Notes: generated by a model from the letters alone, not told the origin. A stretch of 52,469 nucleotides of DNA from Clostridia bacterium (GCA_017430145.1 JAFRNP010000068.1:1-52469); one strand, 5' to 3'. Positions 7,690 through 16,815 are shown, numbered from the stretch's first letter. Made by a program: numbers and translations.

Positions 7690-9060
7690 ATGTTCATCGG
7701 CAGAAAAGAAGAAATAAAAGAATTGTCAGCACTTTTAGGTGAGATCGGGAAAGCCGGAATGATTTACGGCAAACGTAAGATCGGCAAAACAACACTGATC
7801 CGTGAAGCGCTTCAATATTCGGACAAGACAAACGTATATTATGAATGCATCAAAGGTTCCATGCAGGAGAATATTGATGGTCTGACGGCTGAGCTCGTAC
7901 ACTGCGGCGTCGTGCCGGGAGGTGTACGTTTTGAAAGCATGGCTGATATGTTCAGATTCCTGAACACATTACCGGGGCTGTTCAATATCGTAATAGACGA
8001 ATACCCTTATCTAAAAAGTATGACCGATGGCAAAACCGTGGATTCCATGTTTCAGACCATTATTGACAACCGTCTGAAGAACTGCAATCTGCTGTTATCC
8101 GGTTCGCATATCCGTATCATGCGCGATTTGTTAAAGGAAAACAACGCGCTTTACGGCAGATTTCAGTGCATTTTTCAATTGAAGGATCTTTCTTATCACA
8201 CGACCGCAGCGTTTTATCCTGAAAAGAGCGCGTATGCCAAAATCGCGCATTATGCTGTTTTCGGCGGCTCGCCTTACGTGAATCTGTTTCTGTCGCCGGA
8301 AAATGATCTGCGTGAGAACATCCTGCATACGATCCTGAATATTAACAGTCCTGTTTTTCTGTATGCTTCCCATCTGCTGATGTCTGATTTTACCTCAACC
8401 CTGCAAGCGGAACGGATTTTCTCGGTGATCGGTAACGGTTCAAAACGTTATTCCGAGATTGAGTCAAAACTTTGCATCGAAAAGACCGGCGCGCTCAATA
8501 AACAATTGACTCCCTTAATCGAGATGGAACAGATACGGCGCACTCTGCCGATCAACCGGGAAAACGACAATAAAAAAGCAACCTACGAGCTCAGCGACAA
8601 TCTGCTGCGGTTCTATTATACCTATGTGTATAAACAGAAAAGCGCACTTGAGATGTTGGGGGCTGCAGCGTTTTACGATGCATATGTTGAGCCGACAATT
8701 ACGGAATTTATATCCCGCAGATTTGAAGAGATCTGTCGAGATTACTTTTCTCTGCTGGCACGCGCCGGTCGGCTGAAGGGCGTAAGAAACATCGGTCGCT
8801 ATTATTACGACGATTCGAAAAACAAAAAGAACGGCGAATTTGACGTCGTTCTGGAATACTTCGACGGTTACGACGTGTATGAAGCAAAGTTCCTGCAAAA
8901 ACCAATGGATCTGACGATGCAGCACCACGAGGCGGGCCAGATTCGGGAGATACGGGATTTCGCCGTTCGGTCCATCGGATTCATTTCTGCAAACGGTTTC
9001 GCAGAAACGGAGGAGGGATACAATTATCTGGACGGAAACGCGCTTTATCAGCTGGACTGA
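7690..9060 (+). CDS. AAA-type ATPase with DUF234 nuclease-like C-terminus
   Basis: The 456-residue protein matches the ATPase_2/DUF234 family. It has Walker A YGKRKIGKTTLI near residue 27, Walker B FNIVIDEYPYL and the sensor stretch LLSGSHIRIM. A winged-helix middle follows (SKLCIEKTGALNKQLTPL). The C-terminal domain carries EFDVVLEY followed by DVYEAKF, the D...ExK spacing of PD-(D/E)XK nucleases. Members are common orphan accessory genes in archaea and gut Firmicutes. Their role is unsettled, and a defence or selfish-element function has been suggested only by analogy. It is a single-gene unit with its own promoter and terminator, in DNA richer in A+T than its neighbours, which suggests acquisition. 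Confidence 0.85.
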   Translation: MFIGRKEEIKELSALLGEIGKAGMIYGKRKIGKTTLIREALQYSDKTNVYYECIKGSMQENIDGLTAELVHCGVVPGGVRFESMADMFRFLNTLPGLFNIVIDEYPYLKSMTDGKTVDSMFQTIIDNRLKNCNLLLSGSHIRIMRDLLKENNALYGRFQCIFQLKDLSYHTTAAFYPEKSAYAKIAHYAVFGGSPYVNLFLSPENDLRENILHTILNINSPVFLYASHLLMSDFTSTLQAERIFSVIGNGSKRYSEIESKLCIEKTGALNKQLTPLIEMEQIRRTLPINRENDNKKATYELSDNLLRFYYTYVYKQKSALEMLGAAAFYDAYVEPTITEFISRRFEEICRDYFSLLARAGRLKGVRNIGRYYYDDSKNKKNGEFDVVLEYFDGYDVYEAKFLQKPMDLTMQHHEAGQIREIRDFAVRSIGFISANGFAETEEGYNYLDGNALYQLD

Positions 9061-9152
9061 AAAACATTTGCACACAATCAAAGCAAAAGAGTTTGGATAT
9101 CCAAAAAGAATCATAACTCTCAAGTGCTCTCTTTTTTGCCCCTTTACATCGC

Positions 9153-9182
9153 AAACAGCTCTCAGACGAGAGCTGTTTTTTC
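9153..9182 (+). terminator. Terminator after the AAA ATPase gene
   Basis: A perfect 10-bp stem (AACAGCTCTC with GAGAGCTGTT, 4-nt loop) is followed by a T-run. It also lies within the reverse zinc-ribbon fragment frame, which argues that the fragment is not an intact gene. Confidence 0.8.
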
Positions 9183-9199
9183 GCGGTGATCGCAAAATC

Positions 9200-9440
9200 G
9201 TGATATGTACAGTCTGATTCAGAGATCACAACACGAAGAGGTTCCTTTATTGCAGAATACCAGATATTCACGCCGCAGTGCTTGCAGTTGGGACGAATGT
9301 CATAGAACGGGATATGCCCGTCGCACTTGGGACACTGCAAAAAACCACTCCTGTCGTAAAAAGCAAAGCCGTTGCGGATCGCGCTCAGACGGATCCCCGG
9401 CTTAGCGACGGTATCCGTTCCCCTGCGCTGATAAAACATT
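9200..9440 (-). pseudogene. 5' fragment of a zinc-ribbon protein gene
   Basis: From an ATG at 9440 the reverse strand encodes about 65 residues containing a good zinc ribbon (LQCPKCDGHIPFYD, then NCKHCGVNI). I recall similar N-termini on longer uncharacterised zinc-ribbon proteins in Oscillospiraceae. Downstream the frame runs through the ATPase terminator hairpin and into antisense of its coding end, losing any family resemblance. Only the N-terminal fragment is supported. It is probably a truncated relic left by rearrangement near the ATPase gene. Confidence 0.4.
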
Positions 9441-9550
9441 ATATTCTCTTTGATTTTTCTCTTGTTTTTCCTGCAGTTTTGACGTATGATAAGCATATCG
9501 GATCGCGGTATGAAAAAAGATGATCGCCGTTTTTGACAGGAGGCATGGTT

Positions 9551-12454
9551 TTGACTGAACATATCATCAGTATCACCTGGGGCAAATCGTGTAATTACGT
9601 CCCCCAGGACGTGGAGGAACTGTCCTGGGACGGTTCTCTTGCGTTGACGAACGGTACGCTCGGAAGGGCCGATCTGCTCCATTACCGTTACGTCGCGTGG
9701 TCGCAGGCGGAAGAGATCCCCGAGACGATCTATGACGCGGCCGCAGCCGCACAGCCGGAAAACGCCGTTTCCTGGCGATCCGCCGTGATCCCGGGCGGGC
9801 CGCTGACGTTGGAAGGGTTGCGGCTGCGGCTCAGCGGAAACGGCGACACCGTGGTTTTTCTGCGGTTTTCACATACGCAGATCCGGTTTTGCCTGCGCGA
9901 TCTGCTGGAAAGAGAACGGCTGCGGTTCCACGCCGGCGGAAAATATTCCGGCTTTCCCGTTGACGTTTTCCTCGGCCCGGACGCGCGTCCCAGACTGACC
10001 AAAGCGCGCTTTCTGCGGGAGCTGCGGGAGAACGCCCGCGCGGGCTGTCTGTTGACGCCGGACGACTTTGAAAACAGCAATAAACGGTATTATCATTCCA
10101 TGTACGGCGCCGAGATCCTGCCTTCCGAAACGATCCGGGCGCGGTTTTCTGTTGAAAACTACGCCTGCCTGCAGGGGGACGCCTGCAAAGTCAGAATACA
10201 GCTTACCGCGATTCTGGGATATGCGGGGGATTTTACGGAAGAAGCGCATACTTTTGCGATCGGTATAGGGAATTGGAGCCGGACGGTCACACATATCTTC
10301 ACCAACAGAAGGTATATTCCCAAACTGGAAGAGATTTATATCCTGATCCCTTGGGCGGTATTTTCGGAAGAGACCAACATGATCTCCGTCACACACTTAT
10401 CGGGCGATTCCGCTTTATTGCTGCACCGGATCGCTTTCGGAGCGGAGCCGTCCATGCTGCCCCGCACCGCCGCGCTGCCCGCGCTGCCGGAAAAGCCGGA
10501 TTTCCATGTGGGAACGGAGACCGATCTGCTGACCCCCGCCAACGGAGACGTTGATGCGCTGCTCGATCTGCTGCACCGCGATCACCTGGGCAACTACGTC
10601 GCGTTCAGAGAGCGGGCCGCCTGGGCGCCGGAAGAGGACCTGACGCGTTGGGCGGCGAAGGTGAAGGAATACGGTTTTCTGGCCGCAACGTGCTGCGCCG
10701 CGCCCGAAACGGAACAGATGCTTGACGCCCTTCTCGGGGACCGGTATCTGGGAGAACAGGCCCATGAGATCAGCAATCTGGCCTACGGATGGGGCATTCC
10801 CGATCCGATCGGGGAGAGAAAAAACAGGACCCTGAAAGAGTGCAAAGAGAGCTATCTCAAACGCATGGGGCCCCATCGCATCGTCGGGCAGGCGCTCCCG
10901 CAGCAGCATCTGGATTATGAGGCCGGCGTTCAGCTCGTCATGACGGAGAGCCCCACTTCTCATGCGACGCTGGATCTGCACGCGGCCCGCGGCGCCGCCA
11001 ATGCCTACGGAAGGTCCTTTTGGGGCGTGCACGTCGCCAATCACGTCACGCGGGCGCCGCTGGACTATGACCATGTGAGAAGATTGTTCATCCTGCTGCA
11101 CCAGTGCTGGCTGCACGGCGCTTCCATCCTTCAGGATGAAGAGGTTGCGTACCGGTATAATCACGACACGATATATTCTTATTCCGACGAACTGCCGGAG
11201 GCCTACCGGAAGATCTATCAGGACATCTTTCACTACGCAAACAATATCAAGCTGGGAAAGCCGCTTGTTTCCACCGGTTTTTTACAGGGCAACTATGATC
11301 TCCTGATCGGCGGCGCGCAGGCGGAACCCCATACCGCCCGGACAAAAGTCTGGGGAGCATTCGGCCCCGAAACGGAATGCTGGGAATTCGATACGCCCGA
11401 AAGCGGATGGAAACTGCTGGACCCGTATATGCCCGGCGTATGGCTCTATCCCGTTTTGCAGGACCGCAAAAAGATCCGGCTGTTCTTTTCCGGTTCTCCC
11501 TGCGGACAGGTGGATCTTGTCCCGATCACCGCGCCGGTGGAAATCCTTTTGCAATATCCCGTTCTGATCCTGCCCGGCTGGAATACCATGACGCCGGAGA
11601 TCTACGACAACCTGTGCGAATACGCGGACCGGGGCGGCCATCTGATCCTGTGCGCGGCGCAATGTACCGAACACGTCACGCGGGACTTCCTGCAAGACAA
11701 AGAGGATTTTGCGTTCATCAACGGCGGCGATCTGTCTGCGTTGGCGGGCGTAAAGGTCTCCGCATCCGACGCCGTTGCCGACGCAGTCTGCTTCGACGAT
11801 GAAACGGTACCCTTAAATCCCGGTCTCAAAGTGCTGGAAACGGTTCTGCGCGGCGCGACCGTATTGGCTGCCGACAGGCTCGGCAATCCCATTATCGTTG
11901 AGAAAAAACATACCGCAGGCCGCGTGTGGCTGCTGTGCGCGGGAGAGTACTGGGGCGCCGGGGCGCTTGATCTTCTGCGGCCGTATTTGTGCAGGCGCAT
12001 CGTCCGTGAAAACGAACAGCCCGTCTGGATCACAGGCGAAACGAGCGACGTGGACTTTTACGTTTTTTCGCAGGATGATAAACAGCGTATCGTTCTGCTG
12101 AACACCGACTGGTCCAGCGACCGGAACAAAAAATACGTTGCCGTGAACACGTCCGCGCTGCGTATGGAAACGTCGGTAACGGAAGGGCGCGCCAAACACA
12201 TTCTGGTAAAAGACCGTTTTGCCCTTTCTTTTGAAGTTCCTTCCGCGATCATTGCGGACTTTACGGTCGGCGATGACCGGCTTTCCTTCACGGTAAGCGG
12301 CGCGGGAATGGTTTCGATAGAGGTATTTACCGATCCTTCCTTTCGGATCATCCCCGGCGATGCAGGGAAATGGAAGGATAACGCGCTTCGGATCGACATG
12401 GGGGACACCTGGTCTGAGAAAAGAATCGATATTCCTTTGCAAAGAGCAGAATAA
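9551..12454 (+). CDS. Large glycoside-hydrolase-like cytoplasmic protein, family unassigned
   Basis: The 967-residue protein has no signal peptide. The N-terminal 300 residues look like beta-sandwich modules. A middle region around 330-600 has the texture of a TIM barrel with acidic strand ends (LVMTESPTSHATLD; FWGVHVANHV; ILQDEEVAYRYNHD). A flavodoxin-like, GH42-trimerisation-type region follows (YPVLILPGWNTMTPE; YADRGGHLILC), then C-terminal beta domains (QRIVLLNTDW). This layout is that of beta-galactosidase-like enzymes, but I cannot name a family or the catalytic pair. I chose the TTG at 9551 because AGGAGG at 9538-9543 sits 7 nt upstream; the ATG at 9545 is only 1 nt from it. It is a single-gene unit. 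Confidence 0.6.
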   Translation: MTEHIISITWGKSCNYVPQDVEELSWDGSLALTNGTLGRADLLHYRYVAWSQAEEIPETIYDAAAAAQPENAVSWRSAVIPGGPLTLEGLRLRLSGNGDTVVFLRFSHTQIRFCLRDLLERERLRFHAGGKYSGFPVDVFLGPDARPRLTKARFLRELRENARAGCLLTPDDFENSNKRYYHSMYGAEILPSETIRARFSVENYACLQGDACKVRIQLTAILGYAGDFTEEAHTFAIGIGNWSRTVTHIFTNRRYIPKLEEIYILIPWAVFSEETNMISVTHLSGDSALLLHRIAFGAEPSMLPRTAALPALPEKPDFHVGTETDLLTPANGDVDALLDLLHRDHLGNYVAFRERAAWAPEEDLTRWAAKVKEYGFLAATCCAAPETEQMLDALLGDRYLGEQAHEISNLAYGWGIPDPIGERKNRTLKECKESYLKRMGPHRIVGQALPQQHLDYEAGVQLVMTESPTSHATLDLHAARGAANAYGRSFWGVHVANHVTRAPLDYDHVRRLFILLHQCWLHGASILQDEEVAYRYNHDTIYSYSDELPEAYRKIYQDIFHYANNIKLGKPLVSTGFLQGNYDLLIGGAQAEPHTARTKVWGAFGPETECWEFDTPESGWKLLDPYMPGVWLYPVLQDRKKIRLFFSGSPCGQVDLVPITAPVEILLQYPVLILPGWNTMTPEIYDNLCEYADRGGHLILCAAQCTEHVTRDFLQDKEDFAFINGGDLSALAGVKVSASDAVADAVCFDDETVPLNPGLKVLETVLRGATVLAADRLGNPIIVEKKHTAGRVWLLCAGEYWGAGALDLLRPYLCRRIVRENEQPVWITGETSDVDFYVFSQDDKQRIVLLNTDWSSDRNKKYVAVNTSALRMETSVTEGRAKHILVKDRFALSFEVPSAIIADFTVGDDRLSFTVSGAGMVSIEVFTDPSFRIIPGDAGKWKDNALRIDMGDTWSEKRIDIPLQRAE

Positions 12455-12457
12455 CAG

Positions 12458-12488
12458 AAACCGGCGTGCCGAAAGGTGTGCCGGTTTT
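12458..12488 (+). terminator. Terminator after the glycosidase-like gene
   Basis: An AACCGGC stem at 12459 pairs with GCCGGTT ending near 12486, with a T-run, directly after the stop codon. Confidence 0.65.
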
Positions 12489-12596
12489 CAAAACGAACAG
12501 ATCGATATATGTTGTCAGGATTATCAAAATATTGATCATCATATCGTTACCCTTTTCTGATAAATGTCGTTTAAATGGATGAAGGGAGTGGATCGC

Positions 12597-13163
12597 ATGG
12601 AAGACAGAGAAATCCTTCAGTTGTTCAACGCGCGGGATGAAGCCGCGATCAGCGAAAGCCGACGAAAGTTCGGCCCGTTGATCCTTGCGCTGGCTCTGCG
12701 TCTGCTGCGGTCAAAAGAGGACGCGGAAGAGACCGAGAACGACACTTACCTCAAGGTCTGGAATGCTGTTCCGCCGGCGCAGCCGTTGCCTCTCGCGCCG
12801 TATTTTTCGGCGGTGTGCCGCCGGACGGCGCTGGATCGCTTGCGCACCCGCGCCCGCGCCAAGCGCGGCTCAGGCGTCTACGAGGAAAGCCTGTCGGAGC
12901 TGGCGGAGGCGATCCCGGACGGCGACGACGGAAGAACGTATGCCGACACGGTAGCGCTGAAAAACGCGCTGAACGCTTTCCTGTCCGCGCTCACCCCCGA
13001 CGCCCGACAGATCTTTCTGCGGCACTACTGGTGGTTCAGTTCCGTTAAGGAGATCGCCAGCGCCCGCGGCATGACGGAAGGGGCGGTCAAAATGAGCCTG
13101 TCCCGGACGCGGGCCAAGCTGAAAGACTATTTGAAGGAGGAACAGCTCTATGATACCGAGTGA
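12597..13163 (+). CDS. ECF-like sigma-70 family factor coupled to the serpin gene
   Basis: The 188-residue protein has sigma region 2 (LRSKEDAEETENDTYLKVW, then YFSAVCRRTALDRLR) and region 4 (LTPDARQIFLRHYWW; VKEIASARGMTEGAVKMSLSR), so it should direct RNA polymerase to a small set of promoters. The start at 12597 is chosen for AGGGAG 8 nt upstream. It overlaps the next gene by 14 nt. That gene encodes a membrane protein with a short cytoplasmic N-terminus, the genetic position of an anti-sigma factor. The inferred circuit is a sigma factor held at the membrane by the serpin protein's cytoplasmic segment. Confidence 0.88.
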   Translation: MEDREILQLFNARDEAAISESRRKFGPLILALALRLLRSKEDAEETENDTYLKVWNAVPPAQPLPLAPYFSAVCRRTALDRLRTRARAKRGSGVYEESLSELAEAIPDGDDGRTYADTVALKNALNAFLSALTPDARQIFLRHYWWFSSVKEIASARGMTEGAVKMSLSRTRAKLKDYLKEEQLYDTE

Positions 13164-14709
13164 TATTACAGATGCGCTGAACGACGTCGATCCGGGTTTT
13201 GTGAAAGAATCACAGCCGGAGCCCGAAAAAGGGAAGAAAGCAACCGGCAGGATCGTTGCGAAAATCGCCGCGCTGGCGGCGGCGTTGGCCGTGATCATCG
13301 GCGTGGGAACGGTGATCGCGCGGCATGGCGCAAAAGACCCGACGCCATCCATCCATTCAACAGAAAACGAGCGGCCTTCCGAACAGGCCGCCGGGAAAAA
13401 AGGCGCGCCCGTCACCGCCGCGGGGCAGCCGGCAGAGGATGATGAGACCGCCGAGGCACTGCTGCGCTCGCTGACGGCTTACGCAGCGGAGTATCCCGCG
13501 CAGACGCCCTATCCTGCGGAGGGGGATTTCGCGCAACAGTCCGCGATGGACGCGTGGTATAACGCCGAAAGACAGCGCAGAACCTATTTCGGCGCGGGAC
13601 AAACGCTCGATTCGTTTTTTATCCGCTCTTTACCTGCGTTTTTGGGCGGAAGAGAGGGCGATAACGCGGTTTGCTCGCCGCTGAATATCTACTTTGCTTT
13701 AGCGATGCTCGCGGAGATCTCCGACGGAAACACACGGGCGCAGGTGCTTTCGCTGCTCGGTTCTCCGGATATAGAAACACTGCGTGTACAGGCAAACAGG
13801 CTGTTCAACGCCAATTACCGCAATGACGGCTCCGCATGCTGTATCCTTGCGGATTCACTATGGCTGAACGAGAACGTGACTTTTAAGAGCGGCACGCTCA
13901 AAACGCTGGCGGAAAGCTATTACGCATCCACCTATCGCGGACAACCGGGAACGCAGGAATTCGACGACGCGATCCACGCATGGCTCAACAGCCAGACCGA
14001 CGGACTGCTGCGGGATTTCGTCTCCGGGATAAAAACGGATGATCTGGACGTTCTCTCCTTGTATACTACCGCGTATTTCGGCGACAAATGGATGGCGGAA
14101 TTCCAGACGGACGCCACAAAAGCGGGCGTTTTCCACAGCCCCTCCGGAGATACCGACGCCGACTTTATGAACGCGACCGATCTGTGGGGCCAATACTATT
14201 GGGGCGAGTGTTTCGGCGCGGTCAAAAAAGTGCTACAGCAGCAGGGGACCGTCTGGTTCATCCTGCCGGACGAGGGCGTTTCGCCGGAAGACCTTTTACA
14301 AGACGAAGAAGCGCTTCGGTTCCTGTTCACGCAGAACAAAGACGCCGATTGGCAGAACGCCGAATCGCTGCGCGTCAATCTGTCGGTCCCGAAATTTGAC
14401 GTCAGCTCCAACCGTTCGCTGAAAGACGGGCTGGAGGGGCTTGGCGTGACGGATTGCTTCACCGAAAAAGCAGATTTTACGCCGCTGACAGACGAAAAGA
14501 TGATCGCCGTTTCCGACGTGATGCACGGCGCAAGGGTGATCGCGGATGAAAAGGGCGTAACTGCCGCGGCGTATACCGAAATGCGGTTGTCCGGCGCTTC
14601 CATGCCGCCGGAGGACGAGATGGATTTCGTGCTGGACCGCCCCTTCCTGTTTGCAGTGATCAGCGACGATCAAATGCCTCTGTTTATCGGTATCGTCAAT
14701 CAACCGTAA
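13150..14709 (+). CDS. Membrane-anchored serpin with anti-sigma-like N-terminus
   Basis: The 519-residue protein has a cytoplasmic N-terminus of about 35 residues (MIPSDITDALNDVDPGFV), a membrane helix (IAALAAALAVIIGVGTVIA) and a charged linker. A serpin fold runs from about residue 150: VCSPLNIYFALAMLAEIS (helix B), then VLSLYTTAYFGDKW, VNLSVPKFDVSSN and C-terminal DRPFLFAVISDDQMPLFIGIV. The hinge and reactive-centre loop read ADEKGVTAAAYTEMRLSGA, with the small residues needed for an inhibitory serpin. Gut serpins of this type inhibit extracellular serine proteases. Overlap with the sigma factor gene suggests the cytoplasmic tail acts as its anti-sigma factor, so protease encounter might signal inward. 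That signalling is inference. Confidence 0.85.
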   Translation: MIPSDITDALNDVDPGFVKESQPEPEKGKKATGRIVAKIAALAAALAVIIGVGTVIARHGAKDPTPSIHSTENERPSEQAAGKKGAPVTAAGQPAEDDETAEALLRSLTAYAAEYPAQTPYPAEGDFAQQSAMDAWYNAERQRRTYFGAGQTLDSFFIRSLPAFLGGREGDNAVCSPLNIYFALAMLAEISDGNTRAQVLSLLGSPDIETLRVQANRLFNANYRNDGSACCILADSLWLNENVTFKSGTLKTLAESYYASTYRGQPGTQEFDDAIHAWLNSQTDGLLRDFVSGIKTDDLDVLSLYTTAYFGDKWMAEFQTDATKAGVFHSPSGDTDADFMNATDLWGQYYWGECFGAVKKVLQQQGTVWFILPDEGVSPEDLLQDEEALRFLFTQNKDADWQNAESLRVNLSVPKFDVSSNRSLKDGLEGLGVTDCFTEKADFTPLTDEKMIAVSDVMHGARVIADEKGVTAAAYTEMRLSGASMPPEDEMDFVLDRPFLFAVISDDQMPLFIGIVNQP

Positions 14710-14725
14710 CGTTGGAGTTGCCTTT

Positions 14726-15895
14726 ATACCTCAGCTTTTGTATTATTTGACCGGTCTGAAAGAAATGAATACTTGAAACCCATCTACGGCTTTGCGCTGA
14801 AGAGATGCCGGGATCTCCATGACGCGGAGGATCTGACGCAGGATATCGTTTTAAAGATATTCCGCGCCTTACTGAAACGCGACGATATCGCAGACGTGCC
14901 GGGGTTCGTGTGGACGGTCGCGCACAATTGCCTTGTCAACTATTATCGCGACAAAAGATATGCCGTGGCGGAGCTGTCCCCGGAAGAGGTTTCCGGGCAG
15001 CTTTCCGACGGCACGGATATGGAATCCGAACTCATCAGGCAGGAGGAGATCCTGCGCCTGCGGCGGGAGATCGCGTATCTTTCAAAACTGCAAAGAGAGA
15101 TCGTTATCGCTTATTATTTTGAAAATAAGCGGCAGAATCAGATCGCCGAGGAGATGGGGATCCCGACCGGAACGGTGAAATGGCACCTGTTTGAAGCAAA
15201 AAAGGAGTTGAAAAGAAGTATGGAAAATATAAATACGCACAGTCAGTTTATCTTTCACCCGATCCGCTTTTCCGAGATCGGCACCAACGGAAGAGTCGGC
15301 GAAAACGGACCGAATGAAAACTATTTCAAAACGGCTCTGCCGCAGAACATCGTGTATCAACGCCGCTTACGGACCTTTTTACAGGGAGGGAAAAACCGTC
15401 AATTATTTCCAGTTTGATTCCGAGTGGTCGGGAAAACGGATCGACAACGGCTTTCTGTATAAAGAAGAGGAGTATATCCGGCTCGTCGGAAACCTGCTTG
15501 CCGGCGCTCAGCTCAAGCCCGAGGACGCCGCGTTTCTGGCGCAGGCAGGGCTGATCAAAGTTTGCGGCGGACCGGACGGTAAGCATGAGACCGCGCTGCA
15601 ATGCGTTTTGATAAACGACGCCGCGACAGAGGAAAAACTGGTTGCGATCGGCGACAGGATCAAGAAAAAGCATCAGGCGGCGTTTTCCGGATACGTCAGG
15701 CGTTATACCGACGCGGTCCTTGCCGAAACGCCCGCCCACCTGAGAAAACTGCGGGAATATGAGCTGCAGTTCACCGTTTTCGGCGATAAGCGGTTTGTCA
15801 CCAACTGTCTTTGCGAGCTTGTCGGGAACGGGAAACTCAGGCTGCCGGCAGAAAAGCAGAAGCCGGCGCTGAGCACGGTCATCCTGCGTAAATAA
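14726..15895 (+). pseudogene. Decayed sigma-70 family gene (start lost, two frameshifts)
   Basis: Three pieces of one gene can be read in order. Frame 2 from 14726 gives PQLLYYLTGLKEM, preceded by GGAG 8 nt upstream, but the start codon is ATA. The reading then continues in frame 1 from about 14767 (EYLKPIYGFALKRCRD, region 2; QNQIAEEMGIPTGTVKWHLF, region 4; FHPIRFSEIGTNG; ALPQNIVY). A +1 shift near 15358 returns to frame 2, which carries on to 15895 (FSGYVRRYTDAVLAETPAH and onward). I recall intact relatives of about 390 residues with an NYLTGLKEM-like start and the same order. Each lesion could be a sequencing error, but three in one gene favour real decay. Confidence 0.7.
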
Positions 15896-15897
15896 AT

Positions 15898-15935
15898 AAA
15901 CAGCCCCGGGCGCCGAAAAAGCGCGCGGGGCTTGC
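15898..15935 (+). terminator. Hairpin after the decayed sigma gene
   Basis: An AGCCCCGGGCGC arm pairs with GCGCGCGGGGCT with one mismatch. The following sequence has only a weak T content, so termination strength is uncertain. Confidence 0.4.
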
Positions 15936-15994
15936 CGTTCGTATCGTGCATGATTCCTCTCAAAGAATCCTCTTTCTGTCGAAAGAAATAGTTT

Positions 15995-16059
15995 TTTACT
16001 CCCCGGAAATGGGTTTTCATGCCGTTTGTCTTGACTTTTTTGGAAGGATGCGTAAAAAT
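15995..16059 (+). promoter_or_regulatory. LytTR-type box A and promoter of the regulator-kinase operon
   Basis: A 30-bp box at 15995-16024 begins TTTACTCCCC and ends TTTTCATGCCG. Exactly 6 nt later comes TTGACT (16031-16036), and 16-17 nt after that an A-rich -10 (TAAAAA/AAAAAT near 16053-16059). The same box, with the same 6-nt distance to the -35, precedes the genes at 18286 and 20168. The two half-sites inside it start about 19-20 bp apart, near two helical turns, as expected for LytTR dimers. Confidence 0.75.
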
Positions 16060-16092
16060 GGATACAGAGGATCACGGAAAGGAGTGGCCGCC

Positions 16093-16788
16093 ATGAGGAT
16101 CGCATTATGCGACGATGAGCCGAACGAGACCAGACAGCTTTCCCGGCTGATTGAAGAATACGCTGTGAAGCGCAGCTACGATATCACGTACGATTGCTTC
16201 AGCGACGGTCCCGCTTTGCTGCGGCAGGAGCGGTACGACCTGTATTTTCTTGACTTCCGCATGGATGAAATGGACGGAATAGCGGTGGCGAAGGCGCTGA
16301 AGGAAAAATTCGGCAACGCCGTCACGATCTGTTATCTGACCAGCTATGACGCTGCTGCGGCCGAGATCATCAATCAGGGCGTCCATGCCGACGGCTTTTT
16401 GAAGAAGCCCGCGGAAAAGCAAGCGTTGGAACAGAAGCTCGACCAGTTTTACCATACCTCCTATTTTGACCGCTTTGAGCTGCGCAAGGGCAAAAGCTTC
16501 CGAACGCTCTACGCGCAGGATATCCTTTACGTAGAGGCTGCCGATAAGCAGGTGCTGATCCACACGTGGGACGACGCCGAGCGTTACAATTACGCCATCG
16601 GCGAGATAGAAAAAATGCTGCCCGACAAACTGTTTTTCCGGATTCAGCGTTCCTTTATTATCAACTTTCAGTATATTTATTCCTATAACGCAAAGAGCGT
16701 AACGATGCGCAACGGAGACGTACTGTCGCTGAAAGAAAAGGATTTTCCAAAGGCCTACAGAGAATATATGTTTTTACTCAACCGTTGA
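16093..16788 (+). CDS. LytTR-family response regulator (AgrA/LytR type)
   Basis: The 231-residue protein has a receiver domain (RIALCDDEP acidic pair; phospho-acceptor Asp in LYFLDFRMDEMDG; CYLTSYD; FLKKPAE) and a LytTR DNA-binding domain from about residue 130 (LYAQDILYVEAADKQVLIH; FFRIQRSFIINFQYI). The start at 16093 has AAAGGAG 8 nt upstream. A longer frame from 15946 runs through the promoter box and is rejected. It is followed after 27 nt by its kinase gene. The promoter carries box A, so autoregulation is likely, and boxes B and C mark the two secreted-protein genes as its probable targets. Confidence 0.92.
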   Translation: MRIALCDDEPNETRQLSRLIEEYAVKRSYDITYDCFSDGPALLRQERYDLYFLDFRMDEMDGIAVAKALKEKFGNAVTICYLTSYDAAAAEIINQGVHADGFLKKPAEKQALEQKLDQFYHTSYFDRFELRKGKSFRTLYAQDILYVEAADKQVLIHTWDDAERYNYAIGEIEKMLPDKLFFRIQRSFIINFQYIYSYNAKSVTMRNGDVLSLKEKDFPKAYREYMFLLNR

Positions 16789-16815
16789 GTTTGTTCGGGA
16801 AAGGAGAGATTTGCC

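Noticed and set aside
15953..15994. 13-codon ORF before the LytTR operon, considered as an AgrD-like signal peptide
   Set aside because: It has no ribosome binding site, lies upstream of the mapped box and promoter, and there is no AgrB to process it.
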